A stretch of DNA of 64,000 nt from Elusimicrobiales bacterium. Lineage in GTDB: Bacteria > Elusimicrobiota > Elusimicrobia > Elusimicrobiales > UBA9959. Position numbers and translations under genes: made by a program. The notes beneath the pieces were generated by a model, which was not told the origin of the DNA, ran no database searches, and saw only the letters and a program-made list of their open reading frames with translations. Below, piece after piece: positions 29,420-38,755 of the stretch; the stretch's first letter is position 1, and each line of letters starts with the position of its first letter. The DNA is taken from positions 64,023 to 128,022 of the forward strand of contig JAMPXK010000001.1 of assembly GCA_023701245.1 (NCBI GenBank), written 5' to 3'.

Positions 29420-29797
29420 TCAGCGGGCGGCGACGGCCTCTATCTCCACCATGGCCATCCTGGGGAGGGCCCGCACCCCTATAGTGGCGCGCGCGGGGGG
29501 ATTGGCCGCGAAAAAGGCGCCGTAAACCTCGTTCATCTGCGCGAACTGCTTGAGGTCGGTCATGTAGACGGTGGTCTTGAGGACGTTCTGCATGGTCAGG
29601 CCTTCGGCCACCAGGATGGCCTGCAGGTTCTTGAGCACCGTTTCCGTCTGGGCCCGGATATCGGGCGCGGCCATGTTGCCGGAGGCCGGGTCTATGGGCA
29701 GCTGGCCGGAGATGAAGATGAACCCGTTGGCTTCCACGGCCTGGGAGTACGGGCCGATGGCGGAGGGGGCGTTGGGGGTAGCTATAAGTTTTTTCAT
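29420..29797 (-). CDS. ridA: RidA-family enamine/imine deaminase
   Basis: IATPNAPSAIGPYSQAVEANGFIFISGQLPIDP. Confidence 0.95.
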   Translation of the reverse strand: MKKLIATPNAPSAIGPYSQAVEANGFIFISGQLPIDPASGNMAAPDIRAQTETVLKNLQAILVAEGLTMQNVLKTTVYMTDLKQFAQMNEVYGAFFAANPPARATIGVRALPRMAMVEIEAVAAR

Positions 29798-29799
29798 AT

Positions 29800-29997
29800 T
29801 CAGGTCCTTTTCGAAGTCCGCATGAAGTTCTCTATGGAACGGTCGTAGGTGCGCTCGGCCTCCGGGGTGAAGTAGCAGCCGGGCAGTTCGCCGCTGGCGC
29901 GGTGGTAGGCCACGCAGTCGCAGCAGACGCCCTTGCGCGGGCAGGGCTCGTAGGTGCAGGAGCAGCCCTTCTTATTGGCGTCTTTTTTGCAGTCCAT
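29800..29997 (-). CDS. Small Cys-rich protein, DUF6485-like
   Basis: [58 protein letters not shown]. Confidence 0.8.
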   Translation of the reverse strand: MDCKKDANKKGCSCTYEPCPRKGVCCDCVAYHRASGELPGCYFTPEAERTYDRSIENFMRTSKRT

Positions 29998-30163
29998 TTA
30001 TCTTCCCTCGCATATTTTACAATAATTATACCGGCGAGGCTTGGTTTGGGGCGTGTTGCTTGCCTTAGCCAATAATGCGGGGTAGCCCCGTAAGATGTAT
30101 CGGTTTTGGCGACATGGCATGACTTAAGCCGTTAGGCCCTGCGTGATCTAAGCCGTTCGCCTC

Positions 30164-30192
30164 TTGTTGATGAAGCGGCGTACGATTAAACT
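30164..30192 (+). promoter_or_regulatory. Sigma-70-like promoter upstream of ORF 30242
   Basis: TTGTTG (30164-30169), 17-bp spacer, TAAACT (30187-30192); upstream similarity to the 30887 promoter. Confidence 0.5.
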
Positions 30193-30241
30193 ATATCTGT
30201 AAGGAAGACCGCGTTACGGACTTCCGATCACAGGAGGAAGA

Positions 30242-30775
30242 ATGTCTAAGAAGTACTTCATATACGCTCTGGCGGCACTGGTTTGCGCGCCGTCCGCGGC
30301 TTTCGCGGGGCCTGAATCCGCGGTAGTTTCCGCTGCCGCCGGGTTCGGCGGCCTTTCGCCGCTGCGCGCGGTCTCGTTCGAGGCGCCGGCGGTTCCTGCT
30401 CCGGTTCCCGCGGTAAAGGGGTACGAGTTGGTCTGCGCCGGCGGGAAACTGCAAGTGTCCGCTAAGGATGCCCGCCGTTTCAACGTGATGGTCAACGACG
30501 TCTCCATGGTCGCGGCCCTCAGGCAGGCGGCCGCCAAGTTCTTTCAGGGCGAGCAGTACCTTATGAACACGCGGATACTTTCCTCGTCCTCCTTCATGGT
30601 GGCGGATCTTATGAAGGCCGGCAACGCCTATGACGGCGGCCAGTTCGCGCCCAAGCTTTACCTGCTGGGAGGCGGCCGCGCCCGGCTGACCCTGACCTAC
30701 TTCCGCATGGCCAACAGCCAGTCTTATGACTTCCGTGAAGTTGTTTCCTTTGAATTTGCCGGCTGTACTAAGTAA
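30242..30775 (+). CDS. Exported protein of unknown function
   Basis: Signal peptide MSKKYFIYALAALVCAPSAAFAG; SD AGGAGG. Confidence 0.7.
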   Translation: MSKKYFIYALAALVCAPSAAFAGPESAVVSAAAGFGGLSPLRAVSFEAPAVPAPVPAVKGYELVCAGGKLQVSAKDARRFNVMVNDVSMVAALRQAAAKFFQGEQYLMNTRILSSSSFMVADLMKAGNAYDGGQFAPKLYLLGGGRARLTLTYFRMANSQSYDFREVVSFEFAGCTK

Positions 30776-30886
30776 CAGGCTGCGATAAGTGGGAGAGGAC
30801 GGTTCTTAGTAAAAGGACCAAGGCGAAATCGCGGCCGGATAAGTCCCGGCATTCGGTGACATGACGTGACGTGAGCCTTTCGCCCC

Positions 30887-30915
30887 TTGACATGCCAGTC
30901 GCCAGGCCATAGACT
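30887..30915 (+). promoter_or_regulatory. Sigma-70-like promoter upstream of ORF 30925
   Basis: TTGACA (30887-30892), 17-bp spacer, TAGACT (30910-30915). Confidence 0.6.
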
Positions 30916-30924
30916 ATGATCGTT

Positions 30925-32691
30925 ATGAAAGCGACAGCACATTTATCCGCCGCGATTTTCTTCGCGCTCGCCTATGGGGCTTACGGCCAGTACAGTTCCG
31001 GAGAGGCCGCCGTTATACAGGCCTGCCGGGCAAATCTGGCGGAAAAGGTCTATTCCCCGGCCGCCGCGGAGGACTGCCTTAAAAAACTCAACGAGGGTGA
31101 GCCGGCCCTTATGGACAAGATGCGAGATGCCGGGGAGGAAGACCTGCCCGCGCTGCTGCGCGATCAGAACGCGCTGGCCGACCTTAAATCTTTCCTCTCT
31201 GCGGCGGAGCACGAGAACGTTCTGCGCGAGGGGCTCCGCTCCCGGCTGGAGAAAGGCAAAGTACTGCCGCCTATGGGCCTGGGGAGCCTGGCGCGGTTGT
31301 ATGAATGGACGGAAAAGCACCTCCCAGGTAAGTCTGCCCAGGTCCGCACCGCCACCTACGCTTGGGACAGCATAGGGCCGCTGGCCAGGGCCTCGCTGCT
31401 TTCGGAGGGGGCAACGCAGGCGTCCTGGGACGCCCAAAACATTTCCCGGAGACAACTCCTGCTGGGACGCTGGGCGCGAAAGCACTGCGACGCCATACTT
31501 AAGATGCCGCGCACAGGGCTGGACCTTAAGGTCATTAAGCCGGCGATAGACGAAGTGCGGGAATACCTGGACCATGACTATGCCAGGAAGCTGAAGCTTG
31601 ACGAACTTGAGGATGAATTGGGCCTAAAGGCCTCCGCTCCCAAAACAGCGGGGCAGTTGGAGACCAAAGGAAAAAAACTGGACGCGGCGGGCGCGGCGCT
31701 GTCCTCCGGCGGAACGGAGGACAGGAAAAAAGTTCTGGACAGGGATTTCGACAACAATACCGCCGCCGGGTCCGTTCCTGACGCGGCGCCCGGCCAAAGC
31801 CGGCCAAAAGCGGGGCGCAAACTGGATCCGGACCAGTTCCAGATAACCGCGGAGGATTCGCGGGGGATAGTGGAAAAACTCAAGCCGGCCCTCTTCGGGC
31901 CTAAGGGCGAATTTTCCGATACTCCCGTAGGCAGGTCCGTAAGCGAGTATTACACGAAGACCCGTAAGATAGACATGGACATAGGCGACGCCGGCCCGGA
32001 TAAGGGCCAGTACGACAGCAGCGCGGGGCGCATAACCATTTCCCAGAAAGCGGCGACCGCCTGGCTCATGGATAACGGGGTAACTGCGGCCGAACTGCAG
32101 CGGGACCCGGCCAAGATGGCCGCTTTTGCCAGGTATTTCGCGCCGCTGGTGGTGCATGAAGGCGGCGGGCATGAACGGGACCAGGCCTGGATAAAGAGCA
32201 ACAAACTGCAGAACGTTTACCACGAGGGCAATGAGAAAAGGGCTTTCTCTCTGCAGGCGCTGTTCGTAATGCAGAAAGCCGCCGCGGAGAAAGAGAAAGG
32301 CAATCCTTATTATCTCTCGCAGATAGGCGGCGACGACGTTAAGGTGGCCGATATCCTGCGCGAAAAGGGAATAGACGGAATAACGCAGTTCGTAACGCCT
32401 TATTATTTCAGCAAAGCCCCGTCGCTGGCGGGCAGGGCCGCGGAACAGTTCGCACGCTGCGAGCAGGTAAAAAAAGAGCTGGCGCTGCGCGCCTTGCGCG
32501 CCAAGCAGGACGCCGCGCGCGAGGCCCTCTCCGATGAACAGCGCCCCGACACTTCAAAAACGGCCGCCCTGCAGGCGGAGTATCTGCGGCTTTATAACTG
32601 GTACAAACTTTCCTACGCCAAAGAAGCGGCTGACGCCAATGAGGTCATAAACGGGGCGGCCGCCCTTTCTTCCTCTACGCGCAAACTATGA
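30925..32691 (+). CDS. Exported protein of unknown function, possible zincin-like domain (HEGGGH)
   Basis: Signal peptide MKATAHLSAAIFFALAYGAYGQ from ATG 30925 (track start 30916 abuts the -10); YFAPLVVHEGGGHERDQAW. Confidence 0.7.
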   Translation: MKATAHLSAAIFFALAYGAYGQYSSGEAAVIQACRANLAEKVYSPAAAEDCLKKLNEGEPALMDKMRDAGEEDLPALLRDQNALADLKSFLSAAEHENVLREGLRSRLEKGKVLPPMGLGSLARLYEWTEKHLPGKSAQVRTATYAWDSIGPLARASLLSEGATQASWDAQNISRRQLLLGRWARKHCDAILKMPRTGLDLKVIKPAIDEVREYLDHDYARKLKLDELEDELGLKASAPKTAGQLETKGKKLDAAGAALSSGGTEDRKKVLDRDFDNNTAAGSVPDAAPGQSRPKAGRKLDPDQFQITAEDSRGIVEKLKPALFGPKGEFSDTPVGRSVSEYYTKTRKIDMDIGDAGPDKGQYDSSAGRITISQKAATAWLMDNGVTAAELQRDPAKMAAFARYFAPLVVHEGGGHERDQAWIKSNKLQNVYHEGNEKRAFSLQALFVMQKAAAEKEKGNPYYLSQIGGDDVKVADILREKGIDGITQFVTPYYFSKAPSLAGRAAEQFARCEQVKKELALRALRAKQDAAREALSDEQRPDTSKTAALQAEYLRLYNWYKLSYAKEAADANEVINGAAALSSSTRKL

Positions 32692-33257
32692 CGGCCCTCT
32701 GCTTTTCCGCGCTGCTGCTGTTCTGCTCTGCCGCGGCCGCCGAGGCGCCGCCTCTGGCCGCTTATGTTTCCGACGGGGACCTTTTCCGGGTCTCCCTGCC
32801 GGCCGCCTGGAACCGGAACGAGGCCATAACCGCCCGCCGCCAGCTGCTGCAGTACGGCGTGGACGCCATGGGGCCGGGGGCCGCGCAGAACGGCTACCCG
32901 CGCATCTCCGTGATGTATTATTCCAAAGGCCACAAGCAGTTCCGGACCATGGAAAAATACGTGGCCGCTAATTCCCGCCCTGCCGGCTTCTCTCCGCTGA
33001 AGGGGGAGAAATTCTCCCCGGTCTCCTCCGCGCGCGTCGCCGGACGGCAGGCTGCACTTCTGGAGGCCGTCCGGGTGGAATACCTGCCCCCGCACGCGGC
33101 CCGGCCGCGTAAAATAAGCTTCTACCAGAGACAACTGGTGTTCTCCGGGAAAACCGGCGGTTTTTTTGTGCTGGAATACTATGCCCCGCTGGACGCGGCG
33201 AAAGAGTTCCTGCCTGTTTTTGAGGCGGTAGCGGCTTCGCTCAAAATAAATATTTAA
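32688..33257 (+). CDS. Exported protein of unknown function
   Basis: Signal peptide MTALCFSALLLFCSAAAAEA; 4-nt overlap with the preceding ORF. Confidence 0.65.
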   Translation: MTALCFSALLLFCSAAAAEAPPLAAYVSDGDLFRVSLPAAWNRNEAITARRQLLQYGVDAMGPGAAQNGYPRISVMYYSKGHKQFRTMEKYVAANSRPAGFSPLKGEKFSPVSSARVAGRQAALLEAVRVEYLPPHAARPRKISFYQRQLVFSGKTGGFFVLEYYAPLDAAKEFLPVFEAVAASLKINI

Positions 33258-33260
33258 GTC

Positions 33261-34628
33261 TTAATCGAAACAGCCGCGCTTGAACAGGACGTTCGTCTGC
33301 GCGCCGCTGACCTTCCTGACTACCCCGTCCGGCCCGGTCTTGTTCATGTCGTAGTAGCTTATATGATGCTTGGACGTGGTTTTCTGCCCTATCGGACCTT
33401 CGTAAAAATCCTGCTCCAAAGGCACCGGGAACCTGCATAACTGCTGGTCGACCGGCCCGCTTTCGGTCTTTTTCCCCCAGGCGTCGTAGTACCAGACATC
33501 CGTTTTGGGATCGTTTATGTCGGCCCCTTTCTTGTGGAATACTGTTACGCAGTGCTGGCTGAGGTACGGGACTTTCGCGCCGCAGATAACGCCGGCCTCA
33601 TATTTCTTTTTCAGGGCCGGGTCCGTGTTTATTGCCTTCGCTATGGCTTCACCCCAGTCACGGCAGCCGGAGCCGGCGCCGTCCACCCTTTCGTCGGCCT
33701 TGGGCGCGAGTTTGAACATCTGGCGGATATTCCCGAGGCTCCCGAGAGTGTAGTTGGCTTTAAGACGTTCGTCCTTTTTTGCCTGTACCGCCCTGTCCAG
33801 GGCTCTTACGTCCTCTTCGGGGAAAGGCGACTTGAAATCCCGCTTTACCGGAGGGAATTTACCTTTCGTCCCAACGGGGTCAGGCGGCGGTGCATGAGCT
33901 ACGGACTGGGCCGTGCTGCCGCGCGGCCCGCCCGGGGTTATGGCGGACATATTCTTGCTCATCGCCACCGCTCCGAAGGAATTGCCCTTGTCATGCGACA
34001 CGGCGGCCTTATCGAACATCGTGTTCAGGCCGGCGTCGCCTTTTTTCGCCAGAGCCGAAACCCGCTCCTGCTTTTTTGCGGCTTTAGTAAGGTTCGCCTT
34101 GCTTTCTTCCGCCCGGGCTTTGGCGCCGAGGGCGGCGGCTTTGCCTTCCTCGCTTTCCAGATGTATCCCGTTGGCCTGCAGCCACGCGATGTCGGCCTGG
34201 GAAAGTTTCCCGGTCCTGGACGCGGCTTCTATCCTGGCCAAAGCGGCCCGCCGCGCCTCCGCCGCCTCCGCGTCAGCGGACTTCTCCGGGCTGCAGACGG
34301 CCGCCGCCGCAAGCGACTTGCGCTGTACCCCCAGGATGGCCAACGCGTCCGTGCTTTTGAGGGCGGTACGTACCGACTCTTCCGCCTTCCGGCACTGGGC
34401 CTCCGCCTGTTTCAGCGCCGCCTGCCGTTTAGCCTCCGGCAGCGAAGCCCAGCCCGCCTCTTCTGCCAGTCCGGTTTCCTGCATTGTGTCCCAGAGTTCG
34501 TAACCTGAGCCGGTATCCAGCCCCCACTCCGCCGGGGCGGTCAGAGCGTATGCCGCCTGTGCCCGGGCAAGAAGGATGATCGCTAACAAAATGTATTTCA
34601 TAATATCCCCGATCCTGAATGTTCTCAA
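33261..34628 (-). CDS. Exported protein with possible C-terminal Cys/His/Asp (papain-like) domain
   Basis: Signal peptide ILLAIILLARAQAAYA; GSGCRDWGEAIAKAI...LSQHCVTVFH...VWYYDAWGK. Confidence 0.65.
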   Translation of the reverse strand: MRTFRIGDIMKYILLAIILLARAQAAYALTAPAEWGLDTGSGYELWDTMQETGLAEEAGWASLPEAKRQAALKQAEAQCRKAEESVRTALKSTDALAILGVQRKSLAAAAVCSPEKSADAEAAEARRAALARIEAASRTGKLSQADIAWLQANGIHLESEEGKAAALGAKARAEESKANLTKAAKKQERVSALAKKGDAGLNTMFDKAAVSHDKGNSFGAVAMSKNMSAITPGGPRGSTAQSVAHAPPPDPVGTKGKFPPVKRDFKSPFPEEDVRALDRAVQAKKDERLKANYTLGSLGNIRQMFKLAPKADERVDGAGSGCRDWGEAIAKAINTDPALKKKYEAGVICGAKVPYLSQHCVTVFHKKGADINDPKTDVWYYDAWGKKTESGPVDQQLCRFPVPLEQDFYEGPIGQKTTSKHHISYYDMNKTGPDGVVRKVSGAQTNVLFKRGCFD

Positions 34629-34634
34629 CTTCAG

Positions 34635-35498
34635 TTAAAAATTCCTGAGTTTCACTACTTGTCCGGTTACATAGTAAAGCGCTGAATTGGCCGTGTGTTC
34701 CCGGACTTTATGCGCGAGCATGGCGTCCAGGCTCAATTGCAGCGTAGGGAAAAGGTCCCTGAAGATCACATCATCGGCCCTGATTATGCCGCTGCGCCCG
34801 AATTCTTCGCGTCCCGCGGCAATTAGCTCTCTGGTATAGTCGCGGTGCTTCTTCAGCAAGTTCTCGTCGATGGCTTCGCGGGGAGGGAATTCCACCGTTT
34901 GATCGGACACTGCGGACCTGTAGCGGCCTTTCCCCGCCTTTTTCAGCAACTTCGCGGAAAACAGCGTAGAAAGGGAGCGCTCAGCGGCCGGCCGCGGGAT
35001 CCCAAGCTCTTTTATAAGCCGGTCAGCGGACCAGGTCCCGGTGTCGTAGTTCAGGGAAAGGAAGCAGAGGTAGGTGTCTTTGTCCGTAAGGGCTGCTCCG
35101 AGCTGGGCCGGAGTGAGGTAGCGCTTGCGGCCAGCCAGGGTGCTTTTTAGTTCCCGCTGCGTCGGCGGTATAGGCCTAGCGGAGGCGGGTATCCCGAGAA
35201 AGGAGAATACGTTGGCATAAACGTCCTCTCCTACAAAAGTCTTCAGCCAGGAAAGGGCCAGCTCGTTGGCGGGAGTGGTCCTGTTGCGCAGGCGCAGCCC
35301 GGAAACAAGGCGGGAGAGCCTTTCCGGTCCCGGCACGCTTTTGCCGAGCTCTATACGGAGATATTGCCGGTAACTGAAACCGAAGAATTTTTCTCCGCCG
35401 TTGCCGTGGAAAAAACGATATGCCGTGCGGAAGCCGGCTTCCTGCCTTTTCTTCCTCAATAATCCGGAGAACCCGTTTTGAATGGCGACCTGTGTCAT
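34635..35498 (-). CDS. HTH-type transcriptional regulator (TIGR02147/DUF4423-like)
   Basis: N-terminal XRE-like helix-turn-helix and C-terminal winged-helix-like region; probable start MTQVAIQNG at 35498. Confidence 0.55.
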   Translation of the reverse strand: MTQVAIQNGFSGLLRKKRQEAGFRTAYRFFHGNGGEKFFGFSYRQYLRIELGKSVPGPERLSRLVSGLRLRNRTTPANELALSWLKTFVGEDVYANVFSFLGIPASARPIPPTQRELKSTLAGRKRYLTPAQLGAALTDKDTYLCFLSLNYDTGTWSADRLIKELGIPRPAAERSLSTLFSAKLLKKAGKGRYRSAVSDQTVEFPPREAIDENLLKKHRDYTRELIAAGREEFGRSGIIRADDVIFRDLFPTLQLSLDAMLAHKVREHTANSALYYVTGQVVKLRNF

Positions 35499-35668
35499 CT
35501 TGTGCCCCTGTGGTGATTTAAGTTTACCCATTCTGCGCCAGGTGGCGCAATACCGACGTGCCATGTCCGTATTTTTAATTTTCGAGACATGTTCTGTCGT
35601 AAGCCGAAAGACCCTTGCCCGGAAGCGCCGTGTGAGACAAAATATGACAGAGTGCAAAAGGGAATGAT

Positions 35669-36046
35669 GTGAAAATACTTATCGCCGATGAGGATAACCT
35701 TTACCGCCTAGTCCTGAGTCAATTGCTTTATGACGACGGGTATGATGTTATCTCTACCCATACTTCGGGGCGGGCCTGGGAATATCTGCGCAGGGAGACA
35801 CCGGACATCTGTATCTTCGACGCGGGCTTGCCCGGAATACACGGAATGTCCATGGCCGAAAGGATCAGGGCGGACGGTGAGTTGCGCCGGCTGCCCGTGA
35901 TCCTGCTCTCCGCCGGGGCGGCCGCCGTTCCTGAAAATCTGCGGGCCGCCGCGGATTTTTTTGTTAAAAAGTCAGCGGAAGCGGACAAGGTGGTGCCGCT
36001 CATCGAAGAACTGCTGGGGAAAATTTCGGGAGAGCGGTCCGGATAG
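35669..36046 (+). CDS. Stand-alone response-regulator receiver domain
   Basis: MKILIADEDNLYRLVLSQLL...DICIFDAGLPGIHGMSMAERIR...FFVKKSAE. Confidence 0.9.
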   Translation: MKILIADEDNLYRLVLSQLLYDDGYDVISTHTSGRAWEYLRRETPDICIFDAGLPGIHGMSMAERIRADGELRRLPVILLSAGAAAVPENLRAAADFFVKKSAEADKVVPLIEELLGKISGERSG

Positions 36047-36088
36047 GTGCGCTTGCCCGCGCTCCCCCATTTAATCAATAATGTAAGC

Positions 36089-37441
36089 GTGAAAAACACC
36101 ATACACTTCTCGGGCATCGGCGGGGTAGGCATGAGCGCGCTGGCGCAGGTGGCGGCCATGGAGGGCCGGCCGGTCAGCGGCTCGGACAGGGATTTCGACC
36201 GGGGCCGCAACCTCGGCGTGAAAGCCGCCCTGGAAAAACTGGGCATCAGGATCTTCCCGCAGGACGGCTCGGGCGTGAACGCGGAAACCTCGGAACTGGC
36301 CCTTTCCACCGCCATTGAAGATACCAACCCGGAGGTAGTGCAGGCCAAAGCGCGCGGGGTGAAGATAAGCCACCGCTCCGAGATCCTGGCCGCCTACGTG
36401 AACAATTTCGACACCATCGCGGTGGCGGGCACCAGCGGCAAATCCACCGCGGCGGCCATGACCTTCGCCGTGCTGGAGGCCGGCGGCCTGGAGCCGTCAA
36501 TAATAACCGGCGGGGCGCTGGGCGCGCTGAAAGAGCGCGGCCTGATAGGCAACGCGTACCGCGGCAAGGGCCGGGTGCTGGTGGTGGAGGCCGACGAATC
36601 CGACGGCACCATAATCCGCTACAAGGCCCGGACGGGCGTGCTGCTCAATATCAGCAAGGACCACAAGGAAGTGACCGAGCTGAACAAGATATTCACGGAA
36701 TTCGCCGGCAACTGCGGGCGGGTGATAGTGAACGCCGATGATCAGCCAGCGGCCGGCCTGCTGCCCGCCGCCGAACGCTTCGGCCTGGACGCCGGCGGCT
36801 GGAAGGTGACCGACATAAAGGCCGGTCCTTTCACCTCTGAATTCAAGGTGAACGGCGTGCCGTTCCGCCTGCCCGCCCCGGGGCTCTACAACATAGAGAA
36901 CGCCCTGGCGGCCTGCGCCGCCGGCGCCGCCTACGGAGTGAAGCTTGAAGCCGCCGCCGCCGGCCTGGCCGGGTTCCGCGGGGTGGAGCGCCGCTTTGTG
37001 CTGGTGGGGGAAAAGAACGGGGTTACGGTGATAGACGACTACGCTCACAACCCCGCCAAGATAAGCGCGGTGCTTAAGGCGCTGCACCAGGCGCCCGGCC
37101 GCCGCGTGCTGGCGGTGTACCAGCCGCACGGTTTCGCGCCCACCCGGCTCTTGAAGGCCGAGCTGATAGAAAGTTTCGTTTCAGGCCTTGCGCCGGCCGA
37201 CCGCCTGCTGATGCCCGAGATCTACTACGCGGGCGGCACCGTTAACAAGAACATCTCTTCCAAAGATATCGCAGACGCCGTGGCCGCCGGCGGCCGGCAG
37301 GCGTCGTTCTTCCCCGACCGGGCCGCCATCCCCGCCGCGGTGGCGGGCCTGGCGAAGCCCGGGGACATAGTGGCCGTGCTGGGCGCGCGGGACGCCACCC
37401 TTGCCGACTTCGCCAGGCAGATCTTTTCCGCCCTGCCCTGA
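36089..37441 (+). CDS. murC: Mur ligase, UDP-N-acetylmuramate--L-alanine ligase-like
   Basis: IHFSGIGGVGMSALAQ; AGTSGKSTAAAM; VVEADESDGTI; YAHNPAKISAVL. Probable GTG start at 36089. Confidence 0.83.
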   Translation: MKNTIHFSGIGGVGMSALAQVAAMEGRPVSGSDRDFDRGRNLGVKAALEKLGIRIFPQDGSGVNAETSELALSTAIEDTNPEVVQAKARGVKISHRSEILAAYVNNFDTIAVAGTSGKSTAAAMTFAVLEAGGLEPSIITGGALGALKERGLIGNAYRGKGRVLVVEADESDGTIIRYKARTGVLLNISKDHKEVTELNKIFTEFAGNCGRVIVNADDQPAAGLLPAAERFGLDAGGWKVTDIKAGPFTSEFKVNGVPFRLPAPGLYNIENALAACAAGAAYGVKLEAAAAGLAGFRGVERRFVLVGEKNGVTVIDDYAHNPAKISAVLKALHQAPGRRVLAVYQPHGFAPTRLLKAELIESFVSGLAPADRLLMPEIYYAGGTVNKNISSKDIADAVAAGGRQASFFPDRAAIPAAVAGLAKPGDIVAVLGARDATLADFARQIFSALP

Positions 37442-37520
37442 CGGCGCCGTTTTGGTAAAATATAGCCGTGGACAGCCCGCGCTTTTCCGCCCGTGCGGGC
37501 GTTAGTTTCCAGGAGGCAGC

Positions 37521-38717
37521 ATGAAACCAGCCAAGATAACCGACGGCGTTTATTCCCTGCGCGTGAATCATTTCAACAGGCGCCTGTTCGACTCGCTAAT
37601 CCCCCTGCCGGAAGGCACCAGCTATAACGCCTACCTGGTAAAGGGCAGCGAGAAGACCGCCCTCATAGATTCCGCGGACCCGGAAAAGGCCGAGGTGCTT
37701 TTCGATTACCTCCGTGAGGAAAAGAAACTGGATTACGTGATCTCGCACCACGCCGAGCAGGACCATTCCGGATCTATCCCGCTGGTGCTGGCCAGGTACC
37801 CGCAGGCCAAGGTGGTCACCAACCCCAAGTGCAAAGAGTTCCTGATGACGCACCTGCACATCCCGGCCGACAAGTTCATAGAGGTCAAGGACGGCGAAAC
37901 GCTTTCCCTCGGCGACAAGACGCTGGAGTTCGTGTACATGCCCTGGGTGCACTGGCCCGAGACCATGGGCACCTACCTGCGCGAGCAGAAGGTGCTGTTC
38001 TCCTGCGATCTCTTCGGATCCCACCTCGCCACGGGGGAGCTGTTCAGCGAGGAGCACATCGTCTATGAACCGATGAAGCGCTACTACGCCGAGATCATGA
38101 TGCCTTTCCGCTCCAACATCAAGTCGCACCTGGAGAAACTGGCCAGGTACGCCATAGAGTTCATCGCTCCCAGCCACGGCCCCGTGCACGCCAATCCCAA
38201 GTTCGTCATGGACATCTACCGCGACTGGGCGGTGAGCGAGCCCAGGAACAAGGTGCTGGTGGCCTACGTTTCCATGCACGGCAGCACCTATATGCTGGTC
38301 AACCGGCTGGTCAGCCGCCTGCAGGAGCACGGCGTCTGCGCCGAGAAGATCAACCTGGACCAGTTCGACGAGGGCCGCGTGGCCATGGCCCTGGTGGACG
38401 CCGCCACCATAGTGATAGGCACGCCCACGGTGCTGGCGGGCGCGCATCCCAAGGTGGTCTACGCCGCGCACCTGGCCAACCTCCTGCGTCCCAAGGCCAG
38501 GTTCCTCGCCGTCATCGGGTCTTTCGGCTGGGGCGGCAAGGCGGTAGAGACCCTCTCCGCCCTTATTCCCAACCTCAAGGTGGAAGTGCTCAGGACGCTG
38601 CTGGTAAAGGGGATGCCCACCGAGGCCGACCTTAAACAGGTGGACGAACTGGCCGCCCTTATCGCCGAGAAACAGAAGGGGCTGCCGCCCTGCGGCGGGC
38701 GCGGCTGTATGGCCTGA
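37521..38717 (+). CDS. Flavodiiron protein (FprA-family A-type flavoprotein)
   Basis: Metallo-beta-lactamase region (HHAEQDHSGSIP) plus flavodoxin domain (VLVAYVSMHGSTYMLV). Confidence 0.93.
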   Translation: MKPAKITDGVYSLRVNHFNRRLFDSLIPLPEGTSYNAYLVKGSEKTALIDSADPEKAEVLFDYLREEKKLDYVISHHAEQDHSGSIPLVLARYPQAKVVTNPKCKEFLMTHLHIPADKFIEVKDGETLSLGDKTLEFVYMPWVHWPETMGTYLREQKVLFSCDLFGSHLATGELFSEEHIVYEPMKRYYAEIMMPFRSNIKSHLEKLARYAIEFIAPSHGPVHANPKFVMDIYRDWAVSEPRNKVLVAYVSMHGSTYMLVNRLVSRLQEHGVCAEKINLDQFDEGRVAMALVDAATIVIGTPTVLAGAHPKVVYAAHLANLLRPKARFLAVIGSFGWGGKAVETLSALIPNLKVEVLRTLLVKGMPTEADLKQVDELAALIAEKQKGLPPCGGRGCMA

Positions 38718-38755
38718 CAACGTTTTGGGAACAGCGAGGGTTCAGGGAGGATAAT

